DNA of 64,000 nt from Clostridium_AD sp036569345 (GCF_036569345.1 NZ_DATCQT010000203.1:16615-80614), one strand, 5' to 3'; counted from the stretch's first letter, positions 24,664-34,155 are shown. Numbers and translations: made by a program. The notes: generated by a model from the sequence alone, not told the origin.

Positions 24664-25359
24664 CTATATAACATCTAAAACTTCGAAGCTCTGTTCTTCT
24701 TCAGCCATATTGTCTGATTCTACTGTGTTTTCCCCATCTTTGGTTACTCTTTCCATCTTTGATATAGAAACTTCATATGCCACTTTTTTTATAACTTCGT
24801 CATCTGATAATTTCTTTTGATATTCTCTGCTCTGAAGTCTTCCCCAAATTCTTATATTATCTCCTACTTCAAGACTTTTACAGAATCTAGAATTTCGCCC
24901 CCAGGCAATTGTAGGTATATAATCAGATTTATTATACAATCTATTAACTGCTAAAAGCATGTCTGCAATTTCTCTTCCAAAAGGAGTTGTCCTATATACT
25001 GGGCTTTTGCAGATAAATCCATCTAAAAATATTTGATTTGGATTTTTACTGCGTTCTTCGCAAATTTTAATATCCCTAGCAAACACTGTTAATATTAATC
25101 TATTAGATCCCTCAACAAATTTATTGTAAGATCTAAGTTGGCCTTCAACTATAAATTCGTTTCCTGTTTTGATATCCATACCTGCAATTAGTCTTTCAGA
25201 AATTGTTATAGTTAAAATGTCAGTTGTTTCGCTAAGTCTCCAAACCTCAAAATCAAATACATAAAACCCTTCCCCATACATTTCATGACTGAACTTCAAT
25301 TCAGATACTACCTTTCCTTCTAAATAAATCTTGTTATTTAACATAACATTCTCCATCAT
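24664..25359 (-). CDS. Single-stranded DNA-binding-type protein with two OB folds
   Basis: 231 residues with two SSB-like OB domains. The first (about 6-105) begins LNNKIYLEGKVVSELKF, and the second (107-205) has IFLDGFICKSPVYRTTPFGREIADMLLAVNR, which is closest to bacterial SSB (an RxTPxGxEIxDF-type motif). The C-terminus is acidic (EEEQSFEVLDVI), in line with the interaction tail of SSB, though not the canonical DDDIPF. This duplicated form is a clostridial paralog separate from the replicative SSB next to rpsF. The start could also be M6 (24664-25344), which has GGAG six bases before it. Confidence 0.78.
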   Translation of the reverse strand: MMENVMLNNKIYLEGKVVSELKFSHEMYGEGFYVFDFEVWRLSETTDILTITISERLIAGMDIKTGNEFIVEGQLRSYNKFVEGSNRLILTVFARDIKICEERSKNPNQIFLDGFICKSPVYRTTPFGREIADMLLAVNRLYNKSDYIPTIAWGRNSRFCKSLEVGDNIRIWGRLQSREYQKKLSDDEVIKKVAYEVSISKMERVTKDGENTVESDNMAEEEQSFEVLDVI

Positions 25360-25539
25360 AATCCCTCTTTCCCCCTTAGTTTTTTTAATAAACTTTCTTT
25401 AGAATATAAGTATTCATTTTTCCAATATAATATACCTAATATTTACATAATTTTATTAGTAAATATATTCCCAAAATTGTTACTAATTTATATTTCCATT
25501 ATAATACAACTATATATTAAATTTCAATACATTTTACTT

Positions 25540-26289
25540 TTATTTTTGTATTTGTTTTCCTGTTGCATCTATATAATAATTATTTTTATATATAAGCTCT
25601 GATATTGTTACAAACTGATATCCTTGATTTTTATAATACTCTAAAATTTTAGGCAAATTTTCAGGAGTGAACTTGGCCTGATTGTGAAATAAAAGTATGG
25701 AGCCTGGCTTAGTGTTTTTTATTATTCTATTATACTCAATTTCCGCACCTTGTTCTTTCCAATCGATACTATCTACATCCCATTGAATACAATAATGATT
25801 TGTAGATTCTACTGTTTCAATAACTGCATTGTTATATTCTCCGGATGGACACCTAAAAAGTGTCGCTACCTTACCTGTTATAGACATTATTTTAGCATCT
25901 GTGGCAGCTATTTCTTCAATCATTTTTGCTTTAGATATTGTAGTCATTATTGGATGTTTATTAGTATGATTTCCTATTTCATAACCTTTCTGGCTTATGG
26001 TCTTTAGCATCTCCGGATATTGGTCTATCCATGCTCCCACAACAAAAAATGTTGCTTTAGCATTGTATTTATCCAATGTTTTTAATATATCTGCCGTTTT
26101 ATCATCTCCCCAGCTTGCATCGAAGGAAATTGCAATCTTTTTGTCTTTAGTATCCACTGAGTAAATTGGTAATTTACGTTGTTCGTTTATAAATACACCT
26201 TTAGTTTTAAAGTTATAAACACCTATAATTGTTGAAATCCCAATAAAAATCACACAAAACACTATTACGTTCTTTTTTATGTAGCTCAT
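25540..26289 (-). CDS. NodB-type polysaccharide deacetylase, membrane-anchored (PdaB-like)
   Basis: 249 residues. An N-terminal signal anchor (7-25, NVIVFCVIFIGISTIIGVYNF) places the enzyme outside the membrane. The NodB domain has ISFDASWGDDKTADIL (metal-binding Asp), ATFFVVGAWIDQYPE, the zinc histidines in IGNHTNKHP (HxxxH), RCPSGEYN and ILLFHNQ. The SWGD variant of motif 1 resembles sporulation deacetylases of the PdaB type. It probably deacetylates peptidoglycan or another cell-surface polysaccharide. A perfect 19-bp palindrome sits 40 bases upstream of the start. Confidence 0.85.
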   Translation of the reverse strand: MSYIKKNVIVFCVIFIGISTIIGVYNFKTKGVFINEQRKLPIYSVDTKDKKIAISFDASWGDDKTADILKTLDKYNAKATFFVVGAWIDQYPEMLKTISQKGYEIGNHTNKHPIMTTISKAKMIEEIAATDAKIMSITGKVATLFRCPSGEYNNAVIETVESTNHYCIQWDVDSIDWKEQGAEIEYNRIIKNTKPGSILLFHNQAKFTPENLPKILEYYKNQGYQFVTISELIYKNNYYIDATGKQIQK

Positions 26290-26328
26290 GCCCTTCTTAT
26301 ATCCTCCTTATATTACTCTGCACTACGA

Positions 26329-26347
26329 TAACAGTTAATAACTGTTA
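26329..26347. promoter_or_regulatory. 19-bp perfect palindrome upstream of the deacetylase gene
   Basis: TAACAGTTA-A-TAACTGTTA, centred 49 bases before the start codon of the minus-strand deacetylase gene, where an operator would be expected. No regulator can be named. Confidence 0.45.
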
Positions 26348-26468
26348 CTGTCCTTTTGTACATTTATACTTTAAATTTATATTCTAAAAGTTAATATATA
26401 TGTATAATTTAAATTATAAAATTCATTTCTTATTAAACTTTAGATGAATTATTATAAATTCTTAAAAT

Positions 26469-26499
26469 TAAAAGCACCGATTTATCCGGTGCTTTTTAT
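26469..26499 (+). terminator. Terminator-like hairpin in the leader of the DUF4364 gene
   Basis: AAAGCACCG/CGGTGCTTT (26471-26479 with 26487-26495), loop of seven, then TT. No plus-strand gene lies upstream. A TATAAT follows at 26501-26506. It may be an attenuator, or the end of a short unrecognised transcript. Confidence 0.65.
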
Positions 26500-26583
26500 G
26501 TTATAATGTTTATAGTTAATTTTACATGAAACAAAACAGTTGATTATTGTTTTGGATTAGGCGTGCTACAAGGAGGAAATGAT

Positions 26584-27111
26584 ATGTTTGAGGATGCTTT
26601 AGACTTAGCTGAAAATAAGCTTCTTTTACTCTATATATTTTATAAAATAAAGTTACCAATTTCTAATATTCAAATAACACAAATTATTTTAGAGAATAAT
26701 TTTATAAATTATTTTACTTTGCAACAATATATTACAGAATTAGTTACATCTAACCTACTTAAACATACTGAGCAAAAAGGTAAACAAAGATTAGTTATTT
26801 CGCAAAAGGGTGATAATGTTCTTGCCTTATTTAAAGGAAGAATTTCAGAAAGTAAAGTGCAACTTATTGATGATTATTTGAAAGCTCATCTTGAAAACAT
26901 CAAAAAAGAGTTAACAGTTAGTGCCGATTATACAATAGAAAACAATAATAATTATTTAGTTAACCTAACTGCTTCTGAAGATAGTTTTACACTTATAGAT
27001 ATTAAACTAAGTGTAACATCAAACAAGCAAGCACGTAATCTATGCACCAAATGGAGGAAAAATCCTTCTGAACTTTATGCTAAAATCATCAATCTTTTAA
27101 TAGATGATTAA
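26584..27111 (+). CDS. DUF4364 family protein
   Basis: 175 residues from the ATG at 26584, preceded by AAGGAGG; the in-frame start 21 bases earlier overlaps that site. It begins MFEDALDLAENKLLLLYIFYKIKLPISNIQITQIIL, the DUF4364 hallmark. The first ~75 residues look like a winged helix (FTLQQYITELVTSNLLK then RLVISQKGDNVLALF as wing), so a DNA-binding role is plausible. Residues 85-175 form a second alpha/beta domain with a KQARNLCTKWRKNPSELY helix. Function unknown. The stop codon is the first unit of a tandem repeat array. Confidence 0.8.
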   Translation: MFEDALDLAENKLLLLYIFYKIKLPISNIQITQIILENNFINYFTLQQYITELVTSNLLKHTEQKGKQRLVISQKGDNVLALFKGRISESKVQLIDDYLKAHLENIKKELTVSADYTIENNNNYLVNLTASEDSFTLIDIKLSVTSNKQARNLCTKWRKNPSELYAKIINLLIDD

Positions 27112-27230
27112 ACTTCTAACAGAAGTTATTAATCTTCTTATAGAAGCTATTAAACTTCTTACAGAAGCTATTAATCTTCTTTTAGAAACTATTAAGTTTT
27201 CTATAAAAAATTAATCTTCTTATAGAAAAT
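27107..27230. repeat. Six tandem 19-21-bp units, each a small palindrome
   Basis: Units begin ATTAA at 27107, 27128, 27149, 27170, 27191 (19 bp) and 27210. Most contain CTTCTnnnAGAAG, so each can form a 5-bp hairpin. The first unit overlaps the stop codon of the DUF4364 gene, and the last ends just before the convergent gene. Confidence 0.88.
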
Positions 27231-27235
27231 AGGTT

Positions 27236-28117
27236 TTATAGAAATGTCATTCCTGTAGGCTCTCCGCCAATAGAAATGGCTTTTTTATCTTCAGTTATTT
27301 TATCAATTCTAAAAAGTAGATTGTTATAGTTATCACCTACATACAAATATTTTTCGTCTTCTATTATACCTCTCGGCATACCTCCGACCTCGATTTTCTT
27401 TATCTCTTTATAATTATTTATATCTAATATACTTACCGTACCATCTCCAAAATTTGATACATAACAATACCTTCCATTATAAAACATATCAACAGGTGAA
27501 TTGCCAACAGATATCTTGTTTAATACGAGGTAGTTTTTTAATGAAATTATACTTATACATCCTTTATTATCCATACCTATATTGCTTTCGCAGACTAAAA
27601 TATAATTACCATCTGGGGTAATTACCGCTTTAGTAGGATATGCCCCCACCCTAATGTTTTTTATATTTCCATTTTTAGCAGAATCTATTATTGTTATGCT
27701 ATCACTATTCATATTTGCTACTATAATAAGATTTTTTCTTTTGCAAATATAAATACTATGTGGTGAATTACCGCAGGGAATGACTTCTATAATATTCTTT
27801 TTCTCTAAATCAAAAACTATCATATCATCAGAATCTCCACAAATAACATAAGCTTTATCATCATAAACTGATAAATCATTACAATGCATACCTACAAAAT
27901 AACTTTCTGTTTTATTATTATTAACATCAACCACAGAGATGCTATTGTCATAACTATTAGCTGTTAACAGCTTATTTTTATAAACATATATACCATGAGG
28001 ACCAATTCTTTTGAGATTTTTTTTATCCAAATGTATTTTTTTTTCTTCTACAAATAAATCCAAGTTAACTTTTGATATGCAATCTGCTGACGTACTACAT
28101 ACATATAACTTTCTCAA
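27236..28117 (-). CDS. YncE-like seven-bladed beta-propeller protein
   Basis: 293 residues from a TTG at 28117, chosen because GAGGAGG lies eight bases upstream. Repeats of about 42 residues with the pattern D(N)SIS-VVDVNNNK, DSITIIDSA, GTVSILDINNYKEIKKIEVG and GxxP match the YVTN/YncE family. No signal peptide or lipobox is present from this start, so the protein appears cytoplasmic, unlike exported YncE. Its partner or substrate is unknown. It is the only gene of its transcript; the next gene is divergent. Confidence 0.78.
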   Translation of the reverse strand: MRKLYVCSTSADCISKVNLDLFVEEKKIHLDKKNLKRIGPHGIYVYKNKLLTANSYDNSISVVDVNNNKTESYFVGMHCNDLSVYDDKAYVICGDSDDMIVFDLEKKNIIEVIPCGNSPHSIYICKRKNLIIVANMNSDSITIIDSAKNGNIKNIRVGAYPTKAVITPDGNYILVCESNIGMDNKGCISIISLKNYLVLNKISVGNSPVDMFYNGRYCYVSNFGDGTVSILDINNYKEIKKIEVGGMPRGIIEDEKYLYVGDNYNNLLFRIDKITEDKKAISIGGEPTGMTFL

Positions 28118-28266
28118 ATTCCTCACCTCCTCATAACCATAATATGAAAATATCAATATTATGCTCACAATGTTTTACGAAAATTAATTTCTTGAAATAT
28201 AACTACTTAATAGTATATAATAATTATTGTATTTATTAAAATTACAAAAGAGGGGAGGAGTAATTT

Positions 28267-28515
28267 ATGTATAGTTATGAGCCAACAGGCGTTTGTTCAA
28301 GAAAAATAAATTTTGAAATTGTAGACAATAAAATAACTGAAGTTGTTTTTATAGGAGGATGCCCAGGAAATGCATTAGGACTTTCAACGTTACTTATAGG
28401 AATGGAAGTTAACGATGCTATAAAAAAACTTAAGGGTATTAACTGTGGTGATAAAAGTACCTCTTGCCCTGATCAATTAGCAATAGCACTTGAAAAATTA
28501 GTCGTAAATGCTTAA
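28267..28515 (+). CDS. TSCPD domain protein (TIGR03905 type)
   Basis: 82 residues. The family name motif TSCPDQLA is at about 66-73, with VCSRKINFEI near the start and the central GGCPGNALGL (about 31-40). The conserved cysteines suggest metal or thiol chemistry. The domain is also found at the end of some adenosylcobalamin-dependent ribonucleotide reductases; the stand-alone clostridial form has no known function. GGGAGGAG precedes the ATG and a terminator follows closely. Confidence 0.88.
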   Translation: MYSYEPTGVCSRKINFEIVDNKITEVVFIGGCPGNALGLSTLLIGMEVNDAIKKLKGINCGDKSTSCPDQLAIALEKLVVNA

Positions 28516-28524
28516 ATAAATAAT

Positions 28525-28554
28525 AAAATGGATGCATGGGTGCATCCATTTTGC
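28525..28554. terminator. Terminator between the TSCPD gene and folC
   Basis: AAAATGGATGCA/TGCATCCATTTT (28525-28536 with 28541-28552), loop TGGG, usable from either convergent gene. Confidence 0.85.
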
Positions 28555-28576
28555 GTTTTCTCCTGCGTAACTACAA

Positions 28577-29935
28577 CTAAGAGCTTGAAACGTGAACATT
28601 ACGTATTATTTTCCTCATATCTCCAACCATATATAAAGATCCAGACACTAATAATAAGTCACCGTCTTCACAATAACTCAAAGCTTTTTTATAAGCCAAC
28701 TCATAATCTTCAATTGCCTCACATCTCGTAGTATATTTTTCTACTTGAATTTTTAATTTTTCTGCTAATTCTGCCCTATCGCTGTGGGGAGTAACAGTAA
28801 TAACTCTGCAAACTTTGGGAACTATAGTTTTAATCATTGCATCCACTTGTTTATCTGCGAGAATTCCTAAAATCAATATTATTTTATTGTAGGTAAAATA
28901 CATGTCGATACTCTGAGTAAGTTTTTGTATGCCATCTATGTTGTGCGCTCCATCTATAACAACTAAAGGCTGTTTATTCATTACCTCCAGCCTTGCTGGC
29001 CACTTTACCTTTTTAAGGCCTGCAAGGATGTCTTCTTTATTAATTTTAAGACCTTGAACTACAAGCTCCTCTATAGCATGAACCGCTACAGAACAATTTA
29101 GTAATTGATGTATTCCTAAAAGTGCCAAGTCAATAATATAATCATTATTTTGGGTTTGAATTTTCACTTTTTGAGATATACCATTATTACTAGCATTCAC
29201 TGTAGTTTCCATTGCAGTCATTACAATGTTCTTTAAATTTCCCTTTCCTAAATATATAGCTGAATCCTTTGGTACTTTAATTAATTTGCATTTTTTATCG
29301 AAACATATTTTTTCTATTACTTCCTGACTTTCATTTTCCTGTGGATACATAATTATAGGGATTCCTCCCTTAATAATACCTGCTTTTTCATAAGCAATCT
29401 TACCTAAAGTATCCCCGAGTATTAGGGTATGATCAAGGCTAATAGATGTTATAATACTTAAAATAGGTGTAATTACATTTGTTGAATCAAGTCTTCCTCC
29501 AATCCCCACTTCTACTACAACAAAATCTACATTATTGTTATAAAAATATAAAAATCCCACACAGGTAATGATTTCAAATTCCGTTGGATTACTATATCCA
29601 AGTTCTACTACTTTCTCTACTGCTTTAGAAACTTCCGTTACAATGTTACTTAAATCCCCTTTAGAAATATTCTTATTATCTATTTGTATCCTTTCTTCAA
29701 ACTCTTCAATAAATGGAGATATATATGAACCTACCTTATATCCAGCTTCCACCAAAATCGTAGTCACCATAGCGGTAGTTGAACCTTTTCCATTAGTTCC
29801 TGCAATATGTATACATTTTAATTTTTTATGTGGATTTCCTAAAAATTCTAATATTTTTTCAGTTCTCTCAAGTCCTAGTTTACTACCAAACTTGGCTGTG
29901 TCTTTTATATAAGCTTTAGCATCATCATAATTCAT
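28577..29935 (-). CDS. folC: Bifunctional folylpolyglutamate/dihydrofolate synthase
   Basis: 452 residues from the ATG at 29935 (GGAAGG six bases upstream). Mur-ligase-like fold: P-loop HIAGTNGKGSTTAMV (about 44-58), YISPFIEEFEERIQID, VVVEVGIGGRLDSTNVI (Mg/ATP site), SISLDHTLILGDTL, and the C-terminal VIDGAHNIDGIQKL. It adds glutamates to folates and may also form dihydrofolate from dihydropteroate. It lies downstream of valS, a common Firmicutes order, but a strong terminator separates them. Confidence 0.95.
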   Translation of the reverse strand: MNYDDAKAYIKDTAKFGSKLGLERTEKILEFLGNPHKKLKCIHIAGTNGKGSTTAMVTTILVEAGYKVGSYISPFIEEFEERIQIDNKNISKGDLSNIVTEVSKAVEKVVELGYSNPTEFEIITCVGFLYFYNNNVDFVVVEVGIGGRLDSTNVITPILSIITSISLDHTLILGDTLGKIAYEKAGIIKGGIPIIMYPQENESQEVIEKICFDKKCKLIKVPKDSAIYLGKGNLKNIVMTAMETTVNASNNGISQKVKIQTQNNDYIIDLALLGIHQLLNCSVAVHAIEELVVQGLKINKEDILAGLKKVKWPARLEVMNKQPLVVIDGAHNIDGIQKLTQSIDMYFTYNKIILILGILADKQVDAMIKTIVPKVCRVITVTPHSDRAELAEKLKIQVEKYTTRCEAIEDYELAYKKALSYCEDGDLLLVSGSLYMVGDMRKIIRNVHVSSS

Positions 29936-29970
29936 GCTTATCCTTCCTTTCAAATAACCGTCCCCTTAAT

Positions 29971-30013
29971 TAAAAAGTCTCCTATGTTTCATTTAAACAT
30001 AGGAGGTTTTTTA
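29971..30013. terminator. Terminator between valS and folC
   Basis: CTCCTATGTTT/AAACATAGGAG (29980-29990 with 29996-30006), five-base loop, with A and T runs on both sides. folC thus probably has its own promoter or depends on readthrough. Confidence 0.88.
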
Positions 30014-30035
30014 ATTTATGTCTATTGTCACATGC

Positions 30036-32678
30036 TTATTTCAAATTTTCTATACTTTGAATTACTGAGCTATACATTTCTTTATATTTTTCACCTTTAG
30101 CTTTTTCTTCTTCCACTACTTCTATTGGAGCTTTAGCTGTGAATTTTTCATTACTAAGCTTTTTCTCAACCCGTTCTATTTCTTTTTTTAATTTATCTTT
30201 TTCTTTATTCAATCTATCGAGTTCTACCTCTAAATCTACAAGTTCAAGTAATGGCATATAAACCTCGGCGCCAATAGTTACTACTGTAACTACATTTTCT
30301 GGTGCTTCACCTTTGGATGCTAAAAATTTCACTTCACTAGCTGATGCAAGTTTTTGGAAATAAACCATACCTTCCTCAAATGCTTCTTTTGCTTTTGTTG
30401 CATATATAAATACTTTAGCTTTTCTTGAAGGTGCTACATTCATATCTGCTCTAGCATTTCTAACATCTTTTATCGCTTCTATAATATAATTCATATTTTC
30501 TTCAGCTTTTTCATCATTAAGTGTTTTGTCATACTCTGGCCACTTAGAAATAGTTATAGATTCATATTCATTATCTAAGTGAGTATAAATTTCTTCTGTT
30601 ATAAATGGCATAACAGGATGAAGTAGTTTAAGTCCAGTTTTCAATACTTTGTTTAATACGTTTAGTGCTATCCCCTTAGCCTCTCCATCTTCTGCATATA
30701 ATACTGGTTTAACAAGTTCAATATACCAATCACAAAATTCTGTCCACATAAAGTCATGAGTCTTTTGAAGTGCTATACCTATTTCATATTTTTCAATATT
30801 TTCTGTGACTTCTTTTGTTACAGTGTTCATTCTTGATAATATCCACTTGTCGGCGGCAGTATAGTTTTTACTTTCTTTATATTTAGCCATTAATTCTTCA
30901 TTATAATTCATCATAACAAACCTAGAAGCATTCCATATTTTATTGGCAAAATTTCTAGCTGCTTCAACTCTTGACTCATAGAATCTTATATCACTACCTG
31001 GAGAATTTCCTGTTGCTAATGAAAATCTTAGCGCATCTGCGCCATATTGGTCTATTACATCTAGTGGATCAATGCCATTTCCCAGAGACTTAGACATTTT
31101 TCTTCCTTGCTCATCTCTAACCATTCCATGAATTACTACTGTTTCAAATGGAACTTCCCCTAAATTATAAATCCCTGAAAAAATCATTCTTGCAACCCAG
31201 AAGAATATAATATCATATCCAGTAACCAAAACACTTGTTGGATAGAACTGCTTTAAATCCTCTGTATTACTAGGCCAACCAAGTGTTGAGAAAGGCCATA
31301 AGGCTGAACTAAACCAAGTATCAAGCACATCTTTATCTTGAGTTAGATTTGTACTATTACATTTACTGCAGTTTGTTGGTGCATTAGCTGCTACTATCAT
31401 TTCTCCACAGTCTTTGCAATACCATACTGGAATTCTATGTCCCCACCATAACTGCCTTGATATACACCAATCTTGAATGTTTTCCATCCAATTGAAGTAT
31501 GTTTTATCAAATCTCTCAGGAACAAATTTTGTCTTATTTTCCCGTACAGCCTCTATAGCTGGTTTCGCAAGAGATTCCATTTTAACATACCATTGTTTTG
31601 ATAACATTGGTTCTACAGTTGTTTTACATCTATCGTGAGTACCTACATTGTGAGCATGGTCCTTTATTTTAACAAGTAGTCCTGCAATACCCAAATCTTC
31701 TACTATGACCTTTCTTGCGTCATATCTGTCTAGTCCTGAATATTTTCCATAACCTTCATATATAGCTGCATTTTCATTTAAAACTACTATCTCAGGAAGA
31801 TTATGCCTTTTTCCTATTTGATAATCATTAGGATCATGTGCTGGGGTAATTTTAACTGCGCCTGTTCCAAACTCAATATCAACATAATCATCTGCAATTA
31901 TTGGTATTTCCCTATTTACTAAAGGCAGCATTATTTTTTTACCTATTAAATGTGTATAACGTGGATCTTTAGGATTTACTGCAACCGCAGTATCTCCAAG
32001 CATAGTTTCCGGCCTTGTGGTAGCTATTTCTAAAAATTCATTACTACCTATTATTGGATATTTTATATGCCAGAAGTGACCTGCTTGTTCTTCAAACTCT
32101 ATTTCAGCATCTGATATCGCAGTATTGCATTTTGGGCACCAGTTTGTTATCCTATTGCCTTGATATATAAGTCCATCATTATATAATTTAACGAAAACTT
32201 CTCTTACTGCATGATTTAAGTTTTCATCCATAGTAAAACTTTCCCTAGTAAAATCAACAGAACATCCCATTTTTCTTATTTGTCCTCTTATTTTTTCTCT
32301 ATATTCATTAGTCCAATCCCAAACTTTTTCAAGGAAAGCTTCTCGTCCCATTTCTTTTTTCTTAAGACCTTGCTTTAAAAGTTCATTCTCAACCTTTACT
32401 TCTGTGGCAATACTTGCATGATCTTCACCAGGAAGCCATAATGTGTTATACCCTTGCATTCTTTTAGTTCTTATTAGAATGTCTTGAAGTGTATTATCAA
32501 GAGCATGACCTAAGTGTAATTTCCCTGTAATATTTGGTGGTGGCATCACTATTGTAAATGGTTTTTTATCTTTATCTACGGTTGGAGTAAAAAAACCCTT
32601 TTCTTCCCACCATGCGTATAGCCTTTCTTCAAACTCTTTGGGATTATAATTCTTATCAATATTATTATTTTCTTCCAT
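30036..32678 (-). CDS. valS: Valine-tRNA ligase
   Basis: 880 residues, full length. HIGH-type PNITGKLHLGHALDN (about 50), the editing domain (about 185-340, ATTRPETMLGDTAVAVNP), zinc-like CPKCNTAISDAE and CSKC elements, KMSKSLGNGIDP (about 527), an anticodon-binding domain and a C-terminal coiled-coil arm (815-880). It charges tRNA-Val and edits threonine. AGGAGG lies upstream. Expression is controlled by its own T-box leader. Confidence 0.97.
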   Translation of the reverse strand: MEENNNIDKNYNPKEFEERLYAWWEEKGFFTPTVDKDKKPFTIVMPPPNITGKLHLGHALDNTLQDILIRTKRMQGYNTLWLPGEDHASIATEVKVENELLKQGLKKKEMGREAFLEKVWDWTNEYREKIRGQIRKMGCSVDFTRESFTMDENLNHAVREVFVKLYNDGLIYQGNRITNWCPKCNTAISDAEIEFEEQAGHFWHIKYPIIGSNEFLEIATTRPETMLGDTAVAVNPKDPRYTHLIGKKIMLPLVNREIPIIADDYVDIEFGTGAVKITPAHDPNDYQIGKRHNLPEIVVLNENAAIYEGYGKYSGLDRYDARKVIVEDLGIAGLLVKIKDHAHNVGTHDRCKTTVEPMLSKQWYVKMESLAKPAIEAVRENKTKFVPERFDKTYFNWMENIQDWCISRQLWWGHRIPVWYCKDCGEMIVAANAPTNCSKCNSTNLTQDKDVLDTWFSSALWPFSTLGWPSNTEDLKQFYPTSVLVTGYDIIFFWVARMIFSGIYNLGEVPFETVVIHGMVRDEQGRKMSKSLGNGIDPLDVIDQYGADALRFSLATGNSPGSDIRFYESRVEAARNFANKIWNASRFVMMNYNEELMAKYKESKNYTAADKWILSRMNTVTKEVTENIEKYEIGIALQKTHDFMWTEFCDWYIELVKPVLYAEDGEAKGIALNVLNKVLKTGLKLLHPVMPFITEEIYTHLDNEYESITISKWPEYDKTLNDEKAEENMNYIIEAIKDVRNARADMNVAPSRKAKVFIYATKAKEAFEEGMVYFQKLASASEVKFLASKGEAPENVVTVVTIGAEVYMPLLELVDLEVELDRLNKEKDKLKKEIERVEKKLSNEKFTAKAPIEVVEEEKAKGEKYKEMYSSVIQSIENLK

Positions 32679-32746
32679 AAATTAAGCCCTCCTAAATAAC
32701 AATTAGTATATTAATTTCTTTAGTATATGAATTTTAAAAACAATAA

Positions 32747-33000
32747 AAAAAGAGCCTTCGTCTATAAAAGGACGAAAAGCTCGCGGTACCACCTTTTTTC
32801 CTGCAAATTTGCAGGCTCTTTAAAATTTAACGATTAAGAAAACCGTCTTTACCACCTATTCATAATTTATAAATTGGGTAAAGAAGCTCCGAAGCTACCT
32901 TCAAGGTTTTTCATATAGAAGATCTTACAGCCTTTGAATCTTCCTCTCTTAATATTAATTTCCTCTACTCCTCTTCATCTAAGCTTTTAAAAAATTTATG
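32747..33000 (-). promoter_or_regulatory. T-box riboswitch controlling valS
   Basis: The minus strand shows the T-box core AGGTGGTACCGCGAGC followed by a terminator (TCGTCC/GGACGA around 32759-32774, then a T-run). Stem I has GAAGGTAGCTTC, in which GTA (plus 32896-32898) is a suitable Val specifier and matches tRNA-Val(TAC) of this window. A second hairpin with GCAAATTTGC lies between. Limits are approximate. Confidence 0.93.
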
Positions 33001-33018
33001 AAGTTTTCATTATTTTTA

Positions 33019-33046
33019 ATTATACCTCTTAATTAACATATGTCAA
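33019..33046 (-). promoter_or_regulatory. Promoter of the valS T-box transcript
   Basis: Minus strand TTGACA (33041-33046), 16 bases, TATAAT (33019-33024); the transcript would start near 33012. Confidence 0.8.
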
Positions 33047-33132
33047 GATATTTCATTTTTAAATTTAAAATGTCACAAATACACATTCTTTCATATTATA
33101 GAATTATAACAACCTATAACATGGAGGTATTA

Positions 33133-34155
33133 ATGAAAATTAAAAAAATCTCTATTTTTTCTCTACTCCTCTCTCTCGCTCTAATAATCACCTTATTTTC
33201 CGGATGCAAAAAAGCAACTACAAATACTCTAGTAACAGTAAAACTAAATGAAGTAGTTCGCTCTATATTCTATGCTCCTATGTATGCAGCTATATCACAA
33301 GGCTATTTTAAGGAGGAAGGCATTAATATTGACCTTTCAACTGGTCAAGGCGCTGACAAAACTATGCAACAAGTCCTAAGCAAAGCTGCAGATATAGGTT
33401 TTGCTGGACCAGAACAAGTTATTTACATCTACAATCAAAAGCGCGAAGACTATCCTATACTTTTTGCACAATTAACACAAAAGGACGGTGCTTTCTTAGT
33501 GTCTAGGAAAGCTGAACCAAATTTCAAATGGGAATCCTTAAAGGGCAAAACTATAATAGGTGGAAGACCTGGTGGCGTACCTGAAATGGCTCTTGAGTAT
33601 GTTTTAAAAAGCCATGGTCTTACACCTGGCGTTGATGTGAACATTATTACGAACTTAGCTCTCACAGCTACATCTGGTGCTTTCAAGGCTGGCACAGGGG
33701 ATTATGTTACTCTTTTTGAGCCTAGTGCTAGTTTGTTACAAAAAAATAATTCTGGATATAATGTAGCATCAATCGGAGCATCTGCCGGAACCATACCTTA
33801 TACATGCTTTTTCGCTACGAAATCCTATATAGAAAAAAATCCACAAATAATACAAAAGTTCACTAATGCAATATATAAAGGTCAAAAATGGGTAAATAGT
33901 CATTCAGATGCGGAGGTAATTGCTTCAATTAAATCTTATTTCCCAGGTACAGATGAAGCAGTTCTTATTGAATCTATTAAAAACTATAGATCAATAAATG
34001 CTTTCTCAACAACCCCAGTATTGACATCAGATAACTTAACCAAACTTATGGACATAATACAATCTTCTAAGGCAACCTTAATACCAACAAGACCTGCTTT
34101 CAATACAATTGTTAATACTACCTTTGGTGAAAACGCAGTAAAAACTATAAAATAA
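33133..34155 (+). CDS. ABC transporter substrate-binding lipoprotein (NMT1/SsuA/ThiY class)
   Basis: 340 residues from the ATG at 33133, behind GGAGG. A signal peptide ends in the lipobox LFSGC (Cys about 24), so the mature protein is anchored outside the membrane. The periplasmic-binding fold of the NMT1/SsuA type is shown by FYAPMYAAISQGYFKEEGI, ADIGFAGPEQVI, LKGKTIIGGRPGGVPEMALEY and a hinge near residue 205. Members bind sulfonates, taurine, thiamine precursors or nitrate; the ligand here is unknown. The matching ATPase and permease (SsuB/SsuC type) are 7 kb away at 41205-42762. Confidence 0.85.
   Translation: MKIKKISIFSLLLSLALIITLFSGCKKATTNTLVTVKLNEVVRSIFYAPMYAAISQGYFKEEGINIDLSTGQGADKTMQQVLSKAADIGFAGPEQVIYIYNQKREDYPILFAQLTQKDGAFLVSRKAEPNFKWESLKGKTIIGGRPGGVPEMALEYVLKSHGLTPGVDVNIITNLALTATSGAFKAGTGDYVTLFEPSASLLQKNNSGYNVASIGASAGTIPYTCFFATKSYIEKNPQIIQKFTNAIYKGQKWVNSHSDAEVIASIKSYFPGTDEAVLIESIKNYRSINAFSTTPVLTSDNLTKLMDIIQSSKATLIPTRPAFNTIVNTTFGENAVKTIK

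Noticed and set aside
24620..24820. 66-codon plus-strand ORF over the end of the SSB-type gene
   Set aside because: Antisense shadow of a well-supported gene, no ribosome site.
27107..27230. CRISPR-like repeat array
   Set aside because: Units are contiguous 19-21-bp tandem repeats without unique spacers, and no cas genes are near.
33040..33132. N-terminal extension of the substrate-binding protein
   Set aside because: The extra residues contain no ribosome site and would put the lipoprotein signal 31 residues inside; the ATG at 33133 has GGAGG.
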